NCBI GenBank assembly: GCA_029262515.1
Contig: JAJCZH010000008.1
Location: 183,840 to 247,839 of the forward strand
Source: Deltaproteobacteria bacterium
GTDB taxonomy: Bacteria > Desulfobacterota > GWC2-55-46 > JADFVP01
Reading direction: 5' to 3'
Length of the DNA: 64,000 bases
Shown here: positions 45,042 through 54,509 of the stretch, in pieces
How positions within the stretch are numbered: position 1 is the stretch's first letter
How the letters are laid out: each line of letters starts with the position of its first letter
Translations under genes and position numbers: made by a program
Notes under the pieces: generated by a model
Databases searched by the model: none
Told to the model about the DNA's origin: nothing
What the model saw: only the letters and a program-made list of their open reading frames with translations

Positions 45042-45125
45042 TCAATCTTTAAATTTAGCATAGAGGTGCTATCTTGTAAAGCCTTTAATCTGCACTAACA
45101 AGAACTTACATCACTCAAAGTGGCG

Positions 45126-45776
45126 TTACCCTACTATAGACTTGAGCTCGCTAATGGCCGGTATAACAATATCGAAACCCGCAGACTCGATCTCATGAAG
45201 AACGCCACCGAAGCCGTAACTGACTCCGACAGTGTAGGTGCCGGCTAACCTGCCTGTTTCGGCATCTATACCGCTATCTCCTATATAGACCGTAGAAGCG
45301 ACAGTAGCACGCATAGAACCGATGGCCCCTAACAGTGGTTCAGGGTTCGGTTTTCTGCTTCCGTAAGTATCCCCGCCGACCACCACGGAGAAGAATCTGG
45401 CTATACCTAGTTCATCTAAAATCGGATAGGCGAGCAGTTCCGGTTTATTGGTAACGATTGCCATACTCTTTCCGAGGGCCTCAAAGTGGGCCAATGTATC
45501 GTAGACGCCTTCATACAGAACCGTATCCACTACGGTATGGCCGCTATACTCCTTGATAAAAAGAACCCTCGCTTCTTCAATCCCCCGAGGAGACATGTCC
45601 GGCATAAGCCTTTCAAGCAGAACCCGAACACCGGAGCCGATCTTGGAACGGACCGACTCCAGACTCTGTCCCTCTCTACCGAGAGTTTTCAGCACCCTGT
45701 TGGCAGCCCATGTTATATCTCCACTCGAATCGATCAACGTGCCGTCCAGATCGAAAGCGAGAAACTCATAATCCAC
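45126..45776 (-). CDS. HAD-family phosphatase, phosphoglycolate-phosphatase-like
   Basis: This is a 216-residue HAD hydrolase. Motif I is FDLDGTLIDSSGD with nucleophile Asp, motif II VTNKPE, the Lys region is SRKPNPEP and motif IV GDSGIDAETGRLAGT. A helical cap domain lies between motifs I and II (about 15-90). It matches Gph and related phosphatases, which clear phosphoglycolate or serve pyrimidine and sugar phosphates; exact substrate is not decidable. It is alone between the che operon and a divergent HAD gene. Confidence 0.88.
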   Translation of the reverse strand: MDYEFLAFDLDGTLIDSSGDITWAANRVLKTLGREGQSLESVRSKIGSGVRVLLERLMPDMSPRGIEEARVLFIKEYSGHTVVDTVLYEGVYDTLAHFEALGKSMAIVTNKPELLAYPILDELGIARFFSVVVGGDTYGSRKPNPEPLLGAIGSMRATVASTVYIGDSGIDAETGRLAGTYTVGVSYGFGGVLHEIESAGFDIVIPAISELKSIVG

Positions 45777-45996
45777 CTTTACCTCCGATTAAGATATTGT
45801 ATATATCGGATGAAGTACTTATGCAGTATAGCACTAATGTAAAACGATAAAAAGCCTCACGTATCCAGAAACAGCAAGTATAAATAGATTGAATTATAGA
45901 ATGTTACAGGATATAGGTAGTGCCGTACAGACTCATCGACGCATGCGCAATCAGGCAAGCTACATCTTGAGAGTAATCAGGTCTGAGGCAACAGAT

Positions 45997-46617
45997 ATGG
46001 TAACAGGTCATAAAACAGAAGCTGTGCTTTTAGATATAGGCGGAGTGCTGCTAGACTTCGACCACATGAAGAGTTGCAGACAGCTCGCTCCTGTCTGCGG
46101 ACTCGCGCCTGAAGAGGTCTACAAACAGCTCTTTGCGAGCGGGCTTGAAACAGACTTCGATCTCGGCATGGACTCATCCCTCTTTTACGCAGAGGTCCTG
46201 GCCAGGCTCAACATTTCGCCTGACAAGCTCCCTTTTGAGCATTTCAGTACGGTCTGGGGCGCCATCTTCGCGGAGAAACCGGAAGTGACAGAGATCGTAC
46301 AGGGGCTTCAGGGCTCTACGCGGCTCTTTGTGCTCTCCAATACCAATACCATACACTACTCATATATAGAAGAGAACTTTGCCTTCTTCCAAAAGAGCTT
46401 CGAGGCCCAGTTCCTCTCTTTCAGGCTGGGGTTGAGAAAACCGGACCCGGCAATCTTCTCTTCGGTAATAGATACCACAGGACTCGCCCCGGCCTCGATC
46501 CTCTACTTCGATGATATGGAGGAACACGTAGAGGCCGCAAAAGAGCTCGGAATAGACGCCAGACTCTTCACCTCGGTTAACATCATGAAAGCGGAACTCA
46601 AAAGCGCCGGACTCTAG
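45997..46617 (+). CDS. HAD-family hydrolase (YihX/epoxide-hydrolase-type)
   Basis: Motif I is LLDIGGVLLDFD, where GG replaces the usual DG; this class uses D-x-GG-V-(L/I) and the protein is active in related members. Motif II is VLSNTN, motif III GLRKPDPAIF and motif IV YFDDMEEHV. I set the start at ATG 45997, with GAGG 8 nt before; the track's first 36 residues look unlike the family. It is most similar in motif set to alpha-D-glucose-1-phosphate phosphatase YihX-type proteins. It is divergent from the gph-like gene and upstream of the Memo gene. Confidence 0.87.
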   Translation: MVTGHKTEAVLLDIGGVLLDFDHMKSCRQLAPVCGLAPEEVYKQLFASGLETDFDLGMDSSLFYAEVLARLNISPDKLPFEHFSTVWGAIFAEKPEVTEIVQGLQGSTRLFVLSNTNTIHYSYIEENFAFFQKSFEAQFLSFRLGLRKPDPAIFSSVIDTTGLAPASILYFDDMEEHVEAAKELGIDARLFTSVNIMKAELKSAGL

Positions 46618-46838
46618 GCCGACGGGTACCAGGTTTTCACCCCGCTTCCCTCTGGGCCGCAAAGGCCGCAAATCCTTCGATTCTTTACAATCAAAGTACC
46701 TTCTGGTAAGATTCTCAATACTATTTGTGCTCTGATATCTGGAACCGGTAAACACCCTAGCTGCCAGTAGGCAGGCTGGAGGCCTGCTCTGTTCTTCCGG
46801 CACACAAGTATTGAATAGAGTCGAACAGGAGGTACCTG

Positions 46839-47651
46839 ATGATCAGAAAAGCATGCGTGGCCGATCAATTCTACCCTGCGAACGCCGGAGAACTGGGCAA
46901 CATGATCGATGCCTTTCTCCACCTGGATGATAAAGATAAAAGAAAAGAAAGGGCAACAGCGATAGTAGCCCCGCACGCAGGATACATCTACTCCGGCGGT
47001 GTAGCCGGCAGCGTCTACTCTTTGGTAGAGATACCCGAGAACGTAATTCTGATAGGGCCGAACCATACCGGCATAGGAGAGAGGGTCTCTATGATGGCAG
47101 AGGGCGCCTGGGATATGCCCTTTGGGTCGGTTGAGGTAAACGAAGAGCTTGCTTTAAAGCTCGCCTCTTCGACACCGCTTCTTACGGTAGATAACTCCGC
47201 GCATATTTCCGAGCACTCTCTGGAGGTTCAGCTGCCGTTTCTCCAGCGCTTAAACCCGTCGGTAAAGATCGTGCCGATAACCGTAATGGCGGCAAACCCG
47301 GACGAATGCGTACGTATCGGAAACGCAATCGCAGGGTGCATAGAAGAGTACGGACATGATGTTCTTATTGTTGTCAGCTCTGACATGAACCACTACGAAA
47401 GCGAAGAGAGTACAAGAGTAAAGGACCATCTGGCAATCGAGAAGGTGCTCGCACTCGACTCCCGCGCGCTTTTGGAGACTACCGGCAGCAACAAGATTAC
47501 CATGTGCGGAGTCCTGCCTACCGCAATAGCGATAGAGGCGGCACTCTCGCTAAATGCCGGTAAAACCCGACTCGTGGAATACGCCACCTCCGGAGAGGTT
47601 AGCGGAGACTACGACCATGTGGTAGGCTACGCCGGAATAATCATACAGTAA
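46839..47651 (+). CDS. amrB: AmmeMemoRadiSam system protein B (Memo family)
   Basis: This is a 270-residue Memo-like protein: IRKACVADQFYPANAGELGNMIDAFL, IVAPHAGYIYSGGVAGSVY, LIGPNHTGIGERVSMM, GSVEVNEELALKL, SEHSLEVQLPFLQRL, VVSSDMNHYESEES and MCGVLPTAIAIEAAL. Conserved His and Asp residues in PHAGY, GPNHTG, EHSLE and SDMNHY form the metal site in related extradiol-dioxygenase-fold proteins. The partner AMMECR1 domain and radical SAM protein are not next to it here. The biochemical role remains unknown in the literature I know. An inverted repeat (CGGTACTC, 47658; GAGTACCG, 47686) follows the stop. Confidence 0.9.
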   Translation: MIRKACVADQFYPANAGELGNMIDAFLHLDDKDKRKERATAIVAPHAGYIYSGGVAGSVYSLVEIPENVILIGPNHTGIGERVSMMAEGAWDMPFGSVEVNEELALKLASSTPLLTVDNSAHISEHSLEVQLPFLQRLNPSVKIVPITVMAANPDECVRIGNAIAGCIEEYGHDVLIVVSSDMNHYESEESTRVKDHLAIEKVLALDSRALLETTGSNKITMCGVLPTAIAIEAALSLNAGKTRLVEYATSGEVSGDYDHVVGYAGIIIQ

Positions 47652-47788
47652 AAGAACCGGTACTCACCCAGGTCCTTTTTGCCCGGAGTACCGTAAACTA
47701 TTTATCAATGAAGCACAGGAACTGATGAAGTGCAATAACCAGAAGCACAGTCACTGAAGTGAAGTAACGCAACAGGAGGTCTACAAAA

Positions 47789-49219
47789 GTGTCCGTACGC
47801 ACCAGGTTCGCACCAAGCCCAACAGGTTATCTCCACATAGGAGGCGCAAGAACCGCACTCTTTAGCTGGCTCTACGCCCGCCAGCATGGGGGAAAATTTA
47901 TTCTTCGCATCGAAGATACCGACGCCGAGCGCTCTACGGATGAGTCAACTCAGGCTATACTCGACGGAATGGAGTGGCTCGGACTCGACCACGACGAAGG
48001 GCCCTTCTTCCAGAGCGAAAGAGGCGATATCTATAGAGCCGAAATAGAAAAGCTACAGAACTCTGGCCATCTCTACCGCTGCTACTGCACCACCGAAGAG
48101 CTTACCGCCCGTCGTGAGGAAGCACGCATAAAAGGTCTACCCCCAAAATACGACGGCAGGTGCAAAAGCCGCACCGATACATTGGACATGGCGAACGCGC
48201 CATATGCACTCCGATTTCGCGTACCGGAGGGCTCTGTTATCTTCAAGGACATGATAAAGGGCTCGATCAAGATACAGAACTCCGAGATCGAGGATATGAT
48301 ACTTCTCAGGAGCGACTCGACCCCGACCTATAACTTCTGCGTCGTAGTAGACGACGCAACCATGAGTATAAGCCACGTTATTCGGGGCGACGACCACATC
48401 AGCAATACGGCGAAACAGATACTGCTCTATAACGCTCTCGGTTTTGAACTACCGGTCTTCGCCCACCTGCCGATGATACTCGGTGCCGACAAGGCGCGCT
48501 TAAGCAAACGGCACGGCGCTACATCCGTAATCGCCTACAAGGCCGAAGGATTCCTGCCCCACGCGCTCGTAAACTACCTCGCGCGCCTCGGATGGTCGCA
48601 CGGAGACCAGGAGATATTCTCCACAGACGAGTTAATAAAACTCTTTTCATTCGATAACGTCGGCAAGGCCGCCGGGGTCTTCAATCCGGAAAAACTTCTG
48701 TGGCTCAATGCACACTACATAAAAGAGAGCCCTAACTCGGAACTGACCACACTGCTGCTCCCGTTCCTGCAAGAGCTCGGTGTCGATGGAGCCGAAGCTA
48801 ACGCGCGATTAGAGGCTATAGTATCTACGCTTAAAGAGAGAGCAAAAGACCTGAAAGAGATGGCCGAGAGCGCCCTCTTCTACTTCAAAGAGAGTGTTGA
48901 GTATGAAGAGAAGGCGCGGAACAAATTCCTTAAAGAAGAAAAGCTTCCTATCTTCATATATCTCAGAGATAAACTCGGCGCACTCGCCAACTTCAATACA
49001 ACGGAAATAGAAGTTGTCTTCAACGCCCTTATGGAAGAGATGGATCTCAAGCTCGGCAAGGTTGCCCAGCCGGTCCGCGTGGCCCTTACCGGTGGAACAG
49101 TAAGCCCGGGCATCTTCGAGACACTCGAGGCAATGGGTAAAGAGATGGCCATAAGCAGGCTCAATGCTGCCATAACCTATATTGAGAACCCTCACGGCAG
49201 AGACGACATGATGTATTAA
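47789..49219 (+). CDS. gltX: glutamyl-tRNA synthetase
   Basis: This 476-residue class I synthetase has the HIGH motif (SPTGYLHIGGARTALFSW), the KMSKS equivalent LSKRHGATSV, a YCTTEELTARREEARIKG region, and the C-terminal helical anticodon-binding domain (LPFLQELGVDGAEANARL to ENPHGRDDMMY). It starts at GTG, with AACAGGAGG upstream. In bacteria lacking GlnRS it would also charge tRNA-Gln for later amidation; that cannot be told here. Confidence 0.96.
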   Translation: MSVRTRFAPSPTGYLHIGGARTALFSWLYARQHGGKFILRIEDTDAERSTDESTQAILDGMEWLGLDHDEGPFFQSERGDIYRAEIEKLQNSGHLYRCYCTTEELTARREEARIKGLPPKYDGRCKSRTDTLDMANAPYALRFRVPEGSVIFKDMIKGSIKIQNSEIEDMILLRSDSTPTYNFCVVVDDATMSISHVIRGDDHISNTAKQILLYNALGFELPVFAHLPMILGADKARLSKRHGATSVIAYKAEGFLPHALVNYLARLGWSHGDQEIFSTDELIKLFSFDNVGKAAGVFNPEKLLWLNAHYIKESPNSELTTLLLPFLQELGVDGAEANARLEAIVSTLKERAKDLKEMAESALFYFKESVEYEEKARNKFLKEEKLPIFIYLRDKLGALANFNTTEIEVVFNALMEEMDLKLGKVAQPVRVALTGGTVSPGIFETLEAMGKEMAISRLNAAITYIENPHGRDDMMY

Positions 49220-49311
49220 TAAAAGATATAATTAAGGTTCTATCTTAACAAGAAAAACAGACGAAAAGACCTATAAAACAGAAGGTTACCGCAGGTAAGC
49301 CTCTTATTTAC

Positions 49312-49341
49312 TTGACTTATTGGCTAAATACTGACTAAAAT
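49312..49341 (+). promoter_or_regulatory. sigma-70-like promoter before pycA
   Basis: TTGACT, an 18-nt spacer and TAAAAT form a good match to the -35/-10 consensus. The predicted start of transcription (about 49348) lies 140 nt before the biotin carboxylase ATG, leaving a long leader. The sites are consensus-based only. Confidence 0.5.
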
Positions 49342-49490
49342 ACAGGCTTGCCATCTGTTCACCGATAGAGTCCGGGGTCCAAATACCCGTCATCAAAACA
49401 GTTCAGGGCGCTAAATAAAAACCGGTTCAAGGTTCGCTTACAGCGTTCCGACTCCAGGCCATAAGGCCGAGTACCGGCAAGAAGGAAATC

Positions 49491-50909
49491 ATGTTCAAAA
49501 AACTGCTTGTAGCAAATAGAGGTGAAATCGCCACAAGAGTAATCCGCGCCTGCATGGAACTCGACATCGAAACCGTCGCGATCTATTCCGAAGAGGATAC
49601 CACTTCGCTCCATGTCAAGAAAGCGGACGAAGCGTATATGGTCGGGCCGGGGCCTATACAGGGCTACCTCAATATCCATCGTATCGTTGATCTCGCGATA
49701 AAGGTTGGTGTGGATGCTATCCACCCCGGTTACGGTTTCCTCTCTGAAAACCCGAAATTTCCACTGCTTTGCGAGAAGAAGGGCATCACATTCATCGGCC
49801 CGTCATCCAAGACAATAAGTGAAATGGGCCATAAGATTCAGGCCCGTGAGATGATGATAAAAGCCGGGGTGCCGGTGCTTCCAGGAACAGACCACGCCAT
49901 CTCCGACACCGATGAAGCGATCAAGCTGGCCGAAGAGATCGGTTACCCCATAATGGTTAAGGCAGCAGGAGGCGGAGGCGGTCGTGGACTCAGGGTGGCT
50001 CGCGATCAGAAAGAGCTTATCGCAGCCCTTGAAACCGCAAAGAAAGAAGCAGCAGCGGCATTCGGGGTTTCAGAAGTCTTTCTTGAGAAATTCCTCGACA
50101 AACCTCACCACATAGAGTTCCAGATTCTGGCCGACACGCACGGCAATATTATCCACCTCGGCGAAAGAGACTGCTCCATACAGAGACGCCACCAGAAGCT
50201 CGTTGAGATAACCCCCTCGCTGATGCTCGACGAGGACCTGAGAGCCCACATGGGAGAGGCCGCCGTAAATGCCGCCCGTGCAGCCAACTACGTAAGCGCA
50301 GGCACGGTCGAATTTCTTGTAGATAATGACAGGAACTTCTACTTCCTCGAAATGAACACGAGGATACAGGTTGAGCACCCGGTCACTGAGGAGGTCACTG
50401 GGATCGACCTTCTTAAAGAGCAGATAGAGATCGCGGCTGGCAAGGAACTCGCCTACAAACAGGAAGATATCAGAATAAACGGCTACGCCATGGAGTGCCG
50501 TATCTGCGCTGAAGATCCTAAAAAGAGTTTTATGCCGAGCTTTGGCCGCGTAACGTCGTACTACTCCCCGGGAGGCATAGGCGTACGCATAGACGGCGCT
50601 ATATACAAAGACTACGTAGTCTCAAGCTGCTACGACTCGTTGATTGTCAAACTGATCGTCAGCGGCGGCACATGGGACGAAACAGTAAAGAGAATGCAAC
50701 GCAGCCTCGACGAGTTTAAAATAAGAGGCATTAAAACAACGATACCGTTTTTAGAGATGATAATGCACGACCCTGATTTTATGGCCGGAAAGTTCGATAC
50801 CGGTTACATAGACCGCAAGCCGGAACTTATGGAGTACCAGGAAGGGTGGGAGCCGTCAGACCTTGTCGCTTCAATTGCGGCAGCCATTGCGGCCCACCAC
50901 GGCCTGTAA
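49491..50909 (+). CDS. pycA: pyruvate carboxylase subunit A (biotin carboxylase)
   Basis: This is a 472-residue ATP-grasp biotin carboxylase. The N-domain starts MFKKLLVANRGEIATRVIRACMELDIETVAIYSEEDTTS. The central ATP loop is MVKAAGGGGGRGLRVA, the catalytic region KFLDKPHHIEFQILADTHGNIIHLGERDCSIQRRHQKLVEI and the C-domain EMNTRIQVEHPVTEEVTGIDLLKEQIEIA. The next gene encodes the carboxyltransferase with biotinyl domain, so the pair is a two-subunit pyruvate carboxylase that makes oxaloacetate. A homologous role in acetyl-CoA carboxylase is less likely given that neighbour. Confidence 0.93.
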   Translation: MFKKLLVANRGEIATRVIRACMELDIETVAIYSEEDTTSLHVKKADEAYMVGPGPIQGYLNIHRIVDLAIKVGVDAIHPGYGFLSENPKFPLLCEKKGITFIGPSSKTISEMGHKIQAREMMIKAGVPVLPGTDHAISDTDEAIKLAEEIGYPIMVKAAGGGGGRGLRVARDQKELIAALETAKKEAAAAFGVSEVFLEKFLDKPHHIEFQILADTHGNIIHLGERDCSIQRRHQKLVEITPSLMLDEDLRAHMGEAAVNAARAANYVSAGTVEFLVDNDRNFYFLEMNTRIQVEHPVTEEVTGIDLLKEQIEIAAGKELAYKQEDIRINGYAMECRICAEDPKKSFMPSFGRVTSYYSPGGIGVRIDGAIYKDYVVSSCYDSLIVKLIVSGGTWDETVKRMQRSLDEFKIRGIKTTIPFLEMIMHDPDFMAGKFDTGYIDRKPELMEYQEGWEPSDLVASIAAAIAAHHGL

Positions 50910-50948
50910 AGCAGAGTGAAAATCTAGACATACGGAGGCGATTCATCT

Positions 50949-52823
50949 ATGCCGTCAGAAAAGAGTACACAGAATGCGCTAAAGGGACATAAGGCGCGAA
51001 TTACCGATACCATACTCAGAGACTCGCACCAGTCACTTCTGGCCACGCGCATGAGGACGGAAGATATGCTGCCTGCCGCCAAGATGCTCGACAGGGTCGG
51101 TTACTGGAGCCTCGAGGTCTGGGGCGGGGCTACATTCGACGCCTGCCTGCGCTTCTTGAAAGAAGATCCGTGGGAAAGACTTAAGACGTTAAGAAAGGCG
51201 ATACCTAACACAAGGCTCCAGATGCTTCTGCGCGGACAGAACCTTGTCGGTTACAGGCACTATAGCGACGACGTTGTGAAGAAGTTTGTGGAACGCGCGG
51301 CAAAGAACGGTATAGACGTCTTCAGGATATTTGACGCCCTTAACGACCTCAGGAACCTGGAGGTGGCAATACGCGCGGCAAAAGAGACAAAGGCTATGGT
51401 AGAAGCGACAATCTGCTATACCACAAGCCCCGTACACACCCACGAAGGTTTCGTTGAGAAGGCGAAAAAGCTTGTAAACATGGGAGCCGACACGATTTGC
51501 GTTAAGGATATGGCCGGGCTTCTGACCCCGTGGGCGGCTTACGACCTTGTGGCCAAACTTAAAGCTACGATCGATGTTCCTATCCATATCCACTCGCACG
51601 GAACATCCGGGCTCGCCTCCATGAGCTACATGAAGGCGATTGAAGCCGGAGCCGAGATCATAGATACGGCCATATCAAGCCTTTCGTCAGGCACGTCGCA
51701 ACCACCTACCGAGAGCCTTGTTGCCGCGCTGCGCGACACACCTTACGACACTGGACTCGACCTCGCGCTGCTCGACGAAATTGCCGACCATTTCAGAGAA
51801 GTCAGAAAAAAATACAAGCAGTTCGAGAGCGAACATACGGCGATAAATACCAAGATACTTGTCTCGCAAATTCCCGGAGGTATGATCTCGAACCTCGCAA
51901 ACCAGCTCAAGGAACAGAATGCCCTTGACAAGATGACTGATGTGCTTGACGAAATACCGCAAGTAAGAAAAGAGATGGGCTACCCGCCGCTCGTCACGCC
52001 GTCTAGCCAGGTGGTCGGCACGCAGGCCACGCTCAATGTCTTGATGGGTGAGAGGTACAAGGTCATTACAAGCGAGACCCGTAGCTACTTTAAAAACATG
52101 TACGGCTCGCCTCCAGGCGAGATAGATGAAAAGGTCCGCAAACTGGCCATCGGCGATGAGCGCCCGATTACATGCCGCCCGGCAGACCTGTTAGAGCCTG
52201 AACTCGATAAGCTGACAAGGGAGTTGAGTTCCAAGACCAAATCGATAGACGACATTCTGACCTATGCACTCTTTCCTGTTGTCGCCCTCGAATTCTTTGA
52301 GCAACGAGAAGCCGGCACGCTCGAACCGGAGCCGCTAGAACAAACAGAGAAGCCGGAGGGCGAGTTACAGAGCGTACGCCACCTCGCTCCCAGCGAATTC
52401 AACGTCACGGTGCATGGCGAGAGTCACAATATAAAGGTAGCCGGGGCCGGGCACAAGGTCGAAGGCAAGAGACCTTTCTTCATTATGGTAGACGACTGTC
52501 TCGAAGAGGTGGTTGTCGAGTCGCTGACAGAGGTATTGCCGACCACGGCCGGTGAAATTGAGCGTTCCTCTGTTGCAGAGTCATCAAGGCCGAAGGCGCG
52601 CAAAGACGGCGACGTTACAACGCCGATACCGGGCAAGGTCACATCGATAAAAGTTACCAAAGGCCAGAGTATCTCTGACGGCGATGTGGTGCTTACCGTC
52701 GAAGCCATGAAGATGGAGAACGAAGTACATACTCCGATAAGCGGTATAGTTAAGAGGATACTGGTAAAGATTGGAGATACCGTAAACCCGGATGAGACCC
52801 TTATAGAGGTAGAGGCTGAGTAG
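50949..52823 (+). CDS. pycB: pyruvate carboxylase subunit B / oxaloacetate decarboxylase alpha-type carboxyltransferase
   Basis: This is a 624-residue protein. The HMG-CoA-lyase-like TIM barrel (ITDTILRDSHQSLLATRMRTEDMLPAAKMLD, ATICYTTSPVHTHEGFVEKAKKLVNMGADTICVKDMAG) carries the carboxyltransferase. The conserved carboxylase domain follows, and the last 70 residues are a biotinyl domain with VEAMKMENEVHTPISG. A linker rich in Glu, Pro and Thr separates them. It transfers carboxyl from biotin to pyruvate. The lack of OadB/OadG genes next to it argues against a sodium-pump decarboxylase. GGAGGCG precedes the ATG. Confidence 0.94.
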   Translation: MPSEKSTQNALKGHKARITDTILRDSHQSLLATRMRTEDMLPAAKMLDRVGYWSLEVWGGATFDACLRFLKEDPWERLKTLRKAIPNTRLQMLLRGQNLVGYRHYSDDVVKKFVERAAKNGIDVFRIFDALNDLRNLEVAIRAAKETKAMVEATICYTTSPVHTHEGFVEKAKKLVNMGADTICVKDMAGLLTPWAAYDLVAKLKATIDVPIHIHSHGTSGLASMSYMKAIEAGAEIIDTAISSLSSGTSQPPTESLVAALRDTPYDTGLDLALLDEIADHFREVRKKYKQFESEHTAINTKILVSQIPGGMISNLANQLKEQNALDKMTDVLDEIPQVRKEMGYPPLVTPSSQVVGTQATLNVLMGERYKVITSETRSYFKNMYGSPPGEIDEKVRKLAIGDERPITCRPADLLEPELDKLTRELSSKTKSIDDILTYALFPVVALEFFEQREAGTLEPEPLEQTEKPEGELQSVRHLAPSEFNVTVHGESHNIKVAGAGHKVEGKRPFFIMVDDCLEEVVVESLTEVLPTTAGEIERSSVAESSRPKARKDGDVTTPIPGKVTSIKVTKGQSISDGDVVLTVEAMKMENEVHTPISGIVKRILVKIGDTVNPDETLIEVEAE

Positions 52824-52853
52824 TAGACTCGAGCTGCCCCTCATTCGTAAAAA

Positions 52854-53735
52854 ATGCCCGTGCTCATAAAAACACTCGGTATCGTCTTTCCCGTCTTCGC
52901 CATTATAGGCATCGGCTATATCTTTGCCTCGTTCAAAAAGATCAGCCTCGATCCCTTAATCGATATACTGCTCTACCTTACTATTCCTGCGCTCGTAATC
53001 TCCGCACTTCTGAAAAAAGACCTTAACCCGACTGACCTCTACACTGTCGCACTCTCTGCCGGTGCAGTGGTCATCGGTACAGGAGTAATCGGTTACATCT
53101 ATCTAGGAGCAATAGGACGACGAGACCTAAAGGGCTTTTATCTGCCTACCATGTTCATGAACTCCGGCAACATGGCCTTTCCACTTGCTCTGCTCGCCTT
53201 CGGTACCGACGGGCTTACCGTAGCCGTACTCTACTATATTCTAATCGGAGTAATGGTTTACACTCTCGGCATCTATATTGCCAAGGGCAAGGGCGGGCTC
53301 AAGGAGATTTTCAAGCTGCCGCTTATATATGCCGCAGTAATAGCAATAGCACTTAACCTTGCAAATATTGAAATTCCATCACCTATCTTTTCCGTATTCG
53401 ACATGCTCGGAGCGGCAACAATACCTCTAATGCAGATAAGCCTCGGTTACAGGCTCTACTCCGTAAAGCTCTCATACCCCGGAATATCGATTGCAAGCTC
53501 TGTTATAAGAATTGCCGGAGGGCTTGCTATCGCCTACGGAATAACTACTCTTCTAGGTATTGAGGGGATCAATCAGAAGGTCATACTACTCTCTTCCGCA
53601 ATGCCGTCCGCCGTAATTAATTTTGTCATCAGCCACCGTTACAACATGCAGAGCGATCTTGTTGCCTCAATTATCGCAACAAGCACGCTTATAAGTATAG
53701 TAACAACCCCGGCTGTAGTAATGTTAATTCTTTAG
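52854..53735 (+). CDS. AEC-family (auxin efflux carrier-type) transporter
   Basis: This 293-residue polytopic protein of about nine or ten TM has the AEC features: IGYIFASFKKISLDPLIDILLYLTIPALVISALLKKDL, NSGNMAFPLALLAFG in the first half, and a second half ending VVMLIL. Bacterial AEC members export or import organic acids (malate, malonate); the position 30 bp after pycB makes a C4 or pyruvate-linked acid plausible, but this is inference. It is possibly co-transcribed with pycAB. Confidence 0.88.
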   Translation: MPVLIKTLGIVFPVFAIIGIGYIFASFKKISLDPLIDILLYLTIPALVISALLKKDLNPTDLYTVALSAGAVVIGTGVIGYIYLGAIGRRDLKGFYLPTMFMNSGNMAFPLALLAFGTDGLTVAVLYYILIGVMVYTLGIYIAKGKGGLKEIFKLPLIYAAVIAIALNLANIEIPSPIFSVFDMLGAATIPLMQISLGYRLYSVKLSYPGISIASSVIRIAGGLAIAYGITTLLGIEGINQKVILLSSAMPSAVINFVISHRYNMQSDLVASIIATSTLISIVTTPAVVMLIL

Positions 53736-53869
53736 AATACATCCAGTCAAACCCCAGATATATCAACTGCCCACAGATGTGACAAAAAGCCTTTAAATAA
53801 ATTCAAAAATGCCGTTATATACATAAGGGGCCAGAATTACGACAACGCTCCTTAAGAGTGCGGTTTTCC

Positions 53870-53895
53870 ATCTTGCTCGGCAATATGAGCAAGAT
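53870..53895 (+). other. perfect hairpin in the leader of the pseudopilin gene
   Basis: ATCTTGCTC and GAGCAAGAT pair perfectly (9 bp) around the loop GGCAATAT, ending about 26 nt before the pseudopilin ATG. It is not followed by T-rich sequence. It may be an RNA element affecting translation or mRNA stability. Confidence 0.4.
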
Positions 53896-53921
53896 CACAT
53901 TATAGGCGGCATTAAAAGGTA

Positions 53922-54452
53922 ATGATACAAAGGTTAAAAAAAGAGAGCGGTTTCACGCTGGTCGAGTTGCTGGTAGTTGTGGCCATTGTATCCATAATTG
54001 CGGCCATAGCTCTACCGCAGTACACGAAGCACCTCAATAAGTCTAAGGCCATTGCAGAGCTTGCCATGCTGCAGAGGTCGCTTAAACTGCTTGCCTCAGA
54101 CACCAGTCTTTTCCCTGGCGGACACCTGCCGTTCAGCAGCCCGCGCAATGCAACACCATCCACAAACGGAGCGGAATATGGAGACCTGACCGCCGACGAT
54201 ATGGGGCTTTTCAACAGTAACGGTTCAGTATTCAGTCCGGCAAACGGGTGGGACGGACCGTATGTACAGAGTCAGTACCTCGACTCGGGAACCAGCAAGT
54301 TTATCGACCCATGGGGAACAAATTACTGGATAGATTTCGACTATGATACCGGAGGCGGTGTCTACATAGTTGCGGTCGTCTCCTCAGGACCCAATAAGAG
54401 CGCAGTAAACGTCTACGACTCAGACAACATCTACGTCCCTGTGGGCGGATGA
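53922..54452 (+). CDS. type II secretion/type IV pseudopilin, GspG-like
   Basis: The prepilin peptidase site is KKESG|FTLVELLVVVAIVSIIAAIALPQYTKH, with Glu at position 5 of the mature protein and the usual hydrophobic helix. The C-terminal domain (SKFIDPWGTNYWIDFDYDTGGGVYIVAVVSSGPNKSAV) has the 'DPWG..Y' and 'SSGPNK' motifs typical of major pseudopilins (GspG). It carries the calcium-binding type of loop. No other gsp or pil gene adjoins, so it is either an orphan or a pilus-tip component for the system implied by PilT. Confidence 0.9.
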   Translation: MIQRLKKESGFTLVELLVVVAIVSIIAAIALPQYTKHLNKSKAIAELAMLQRSLKLLASDTSLFPGGHLPFSSPRNATPSTNGAEYGDLTADDMGLFNSNGSVFSPANGWDGPYVQSQYLDSGTSKFIDPWGTNYWIDFDYDTGGGVYIVAVVSSGPNKSAVNVYDSDNIYVPVGG

Positions 54453-54509
54453 TCGCCTCCTCCACTCTGCTCAAAAGAGTTTTGTCTTTTTATAATCAAC
54501 TACCAAGGC

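Noticed and set aside
53736-53921. c-di-GMP (GEMM-type) riboswitch before the pseudopilin
   Set aside because: I looked for the conserved core (CACGCACAGGG... GCAAAGCC) and did not find it.
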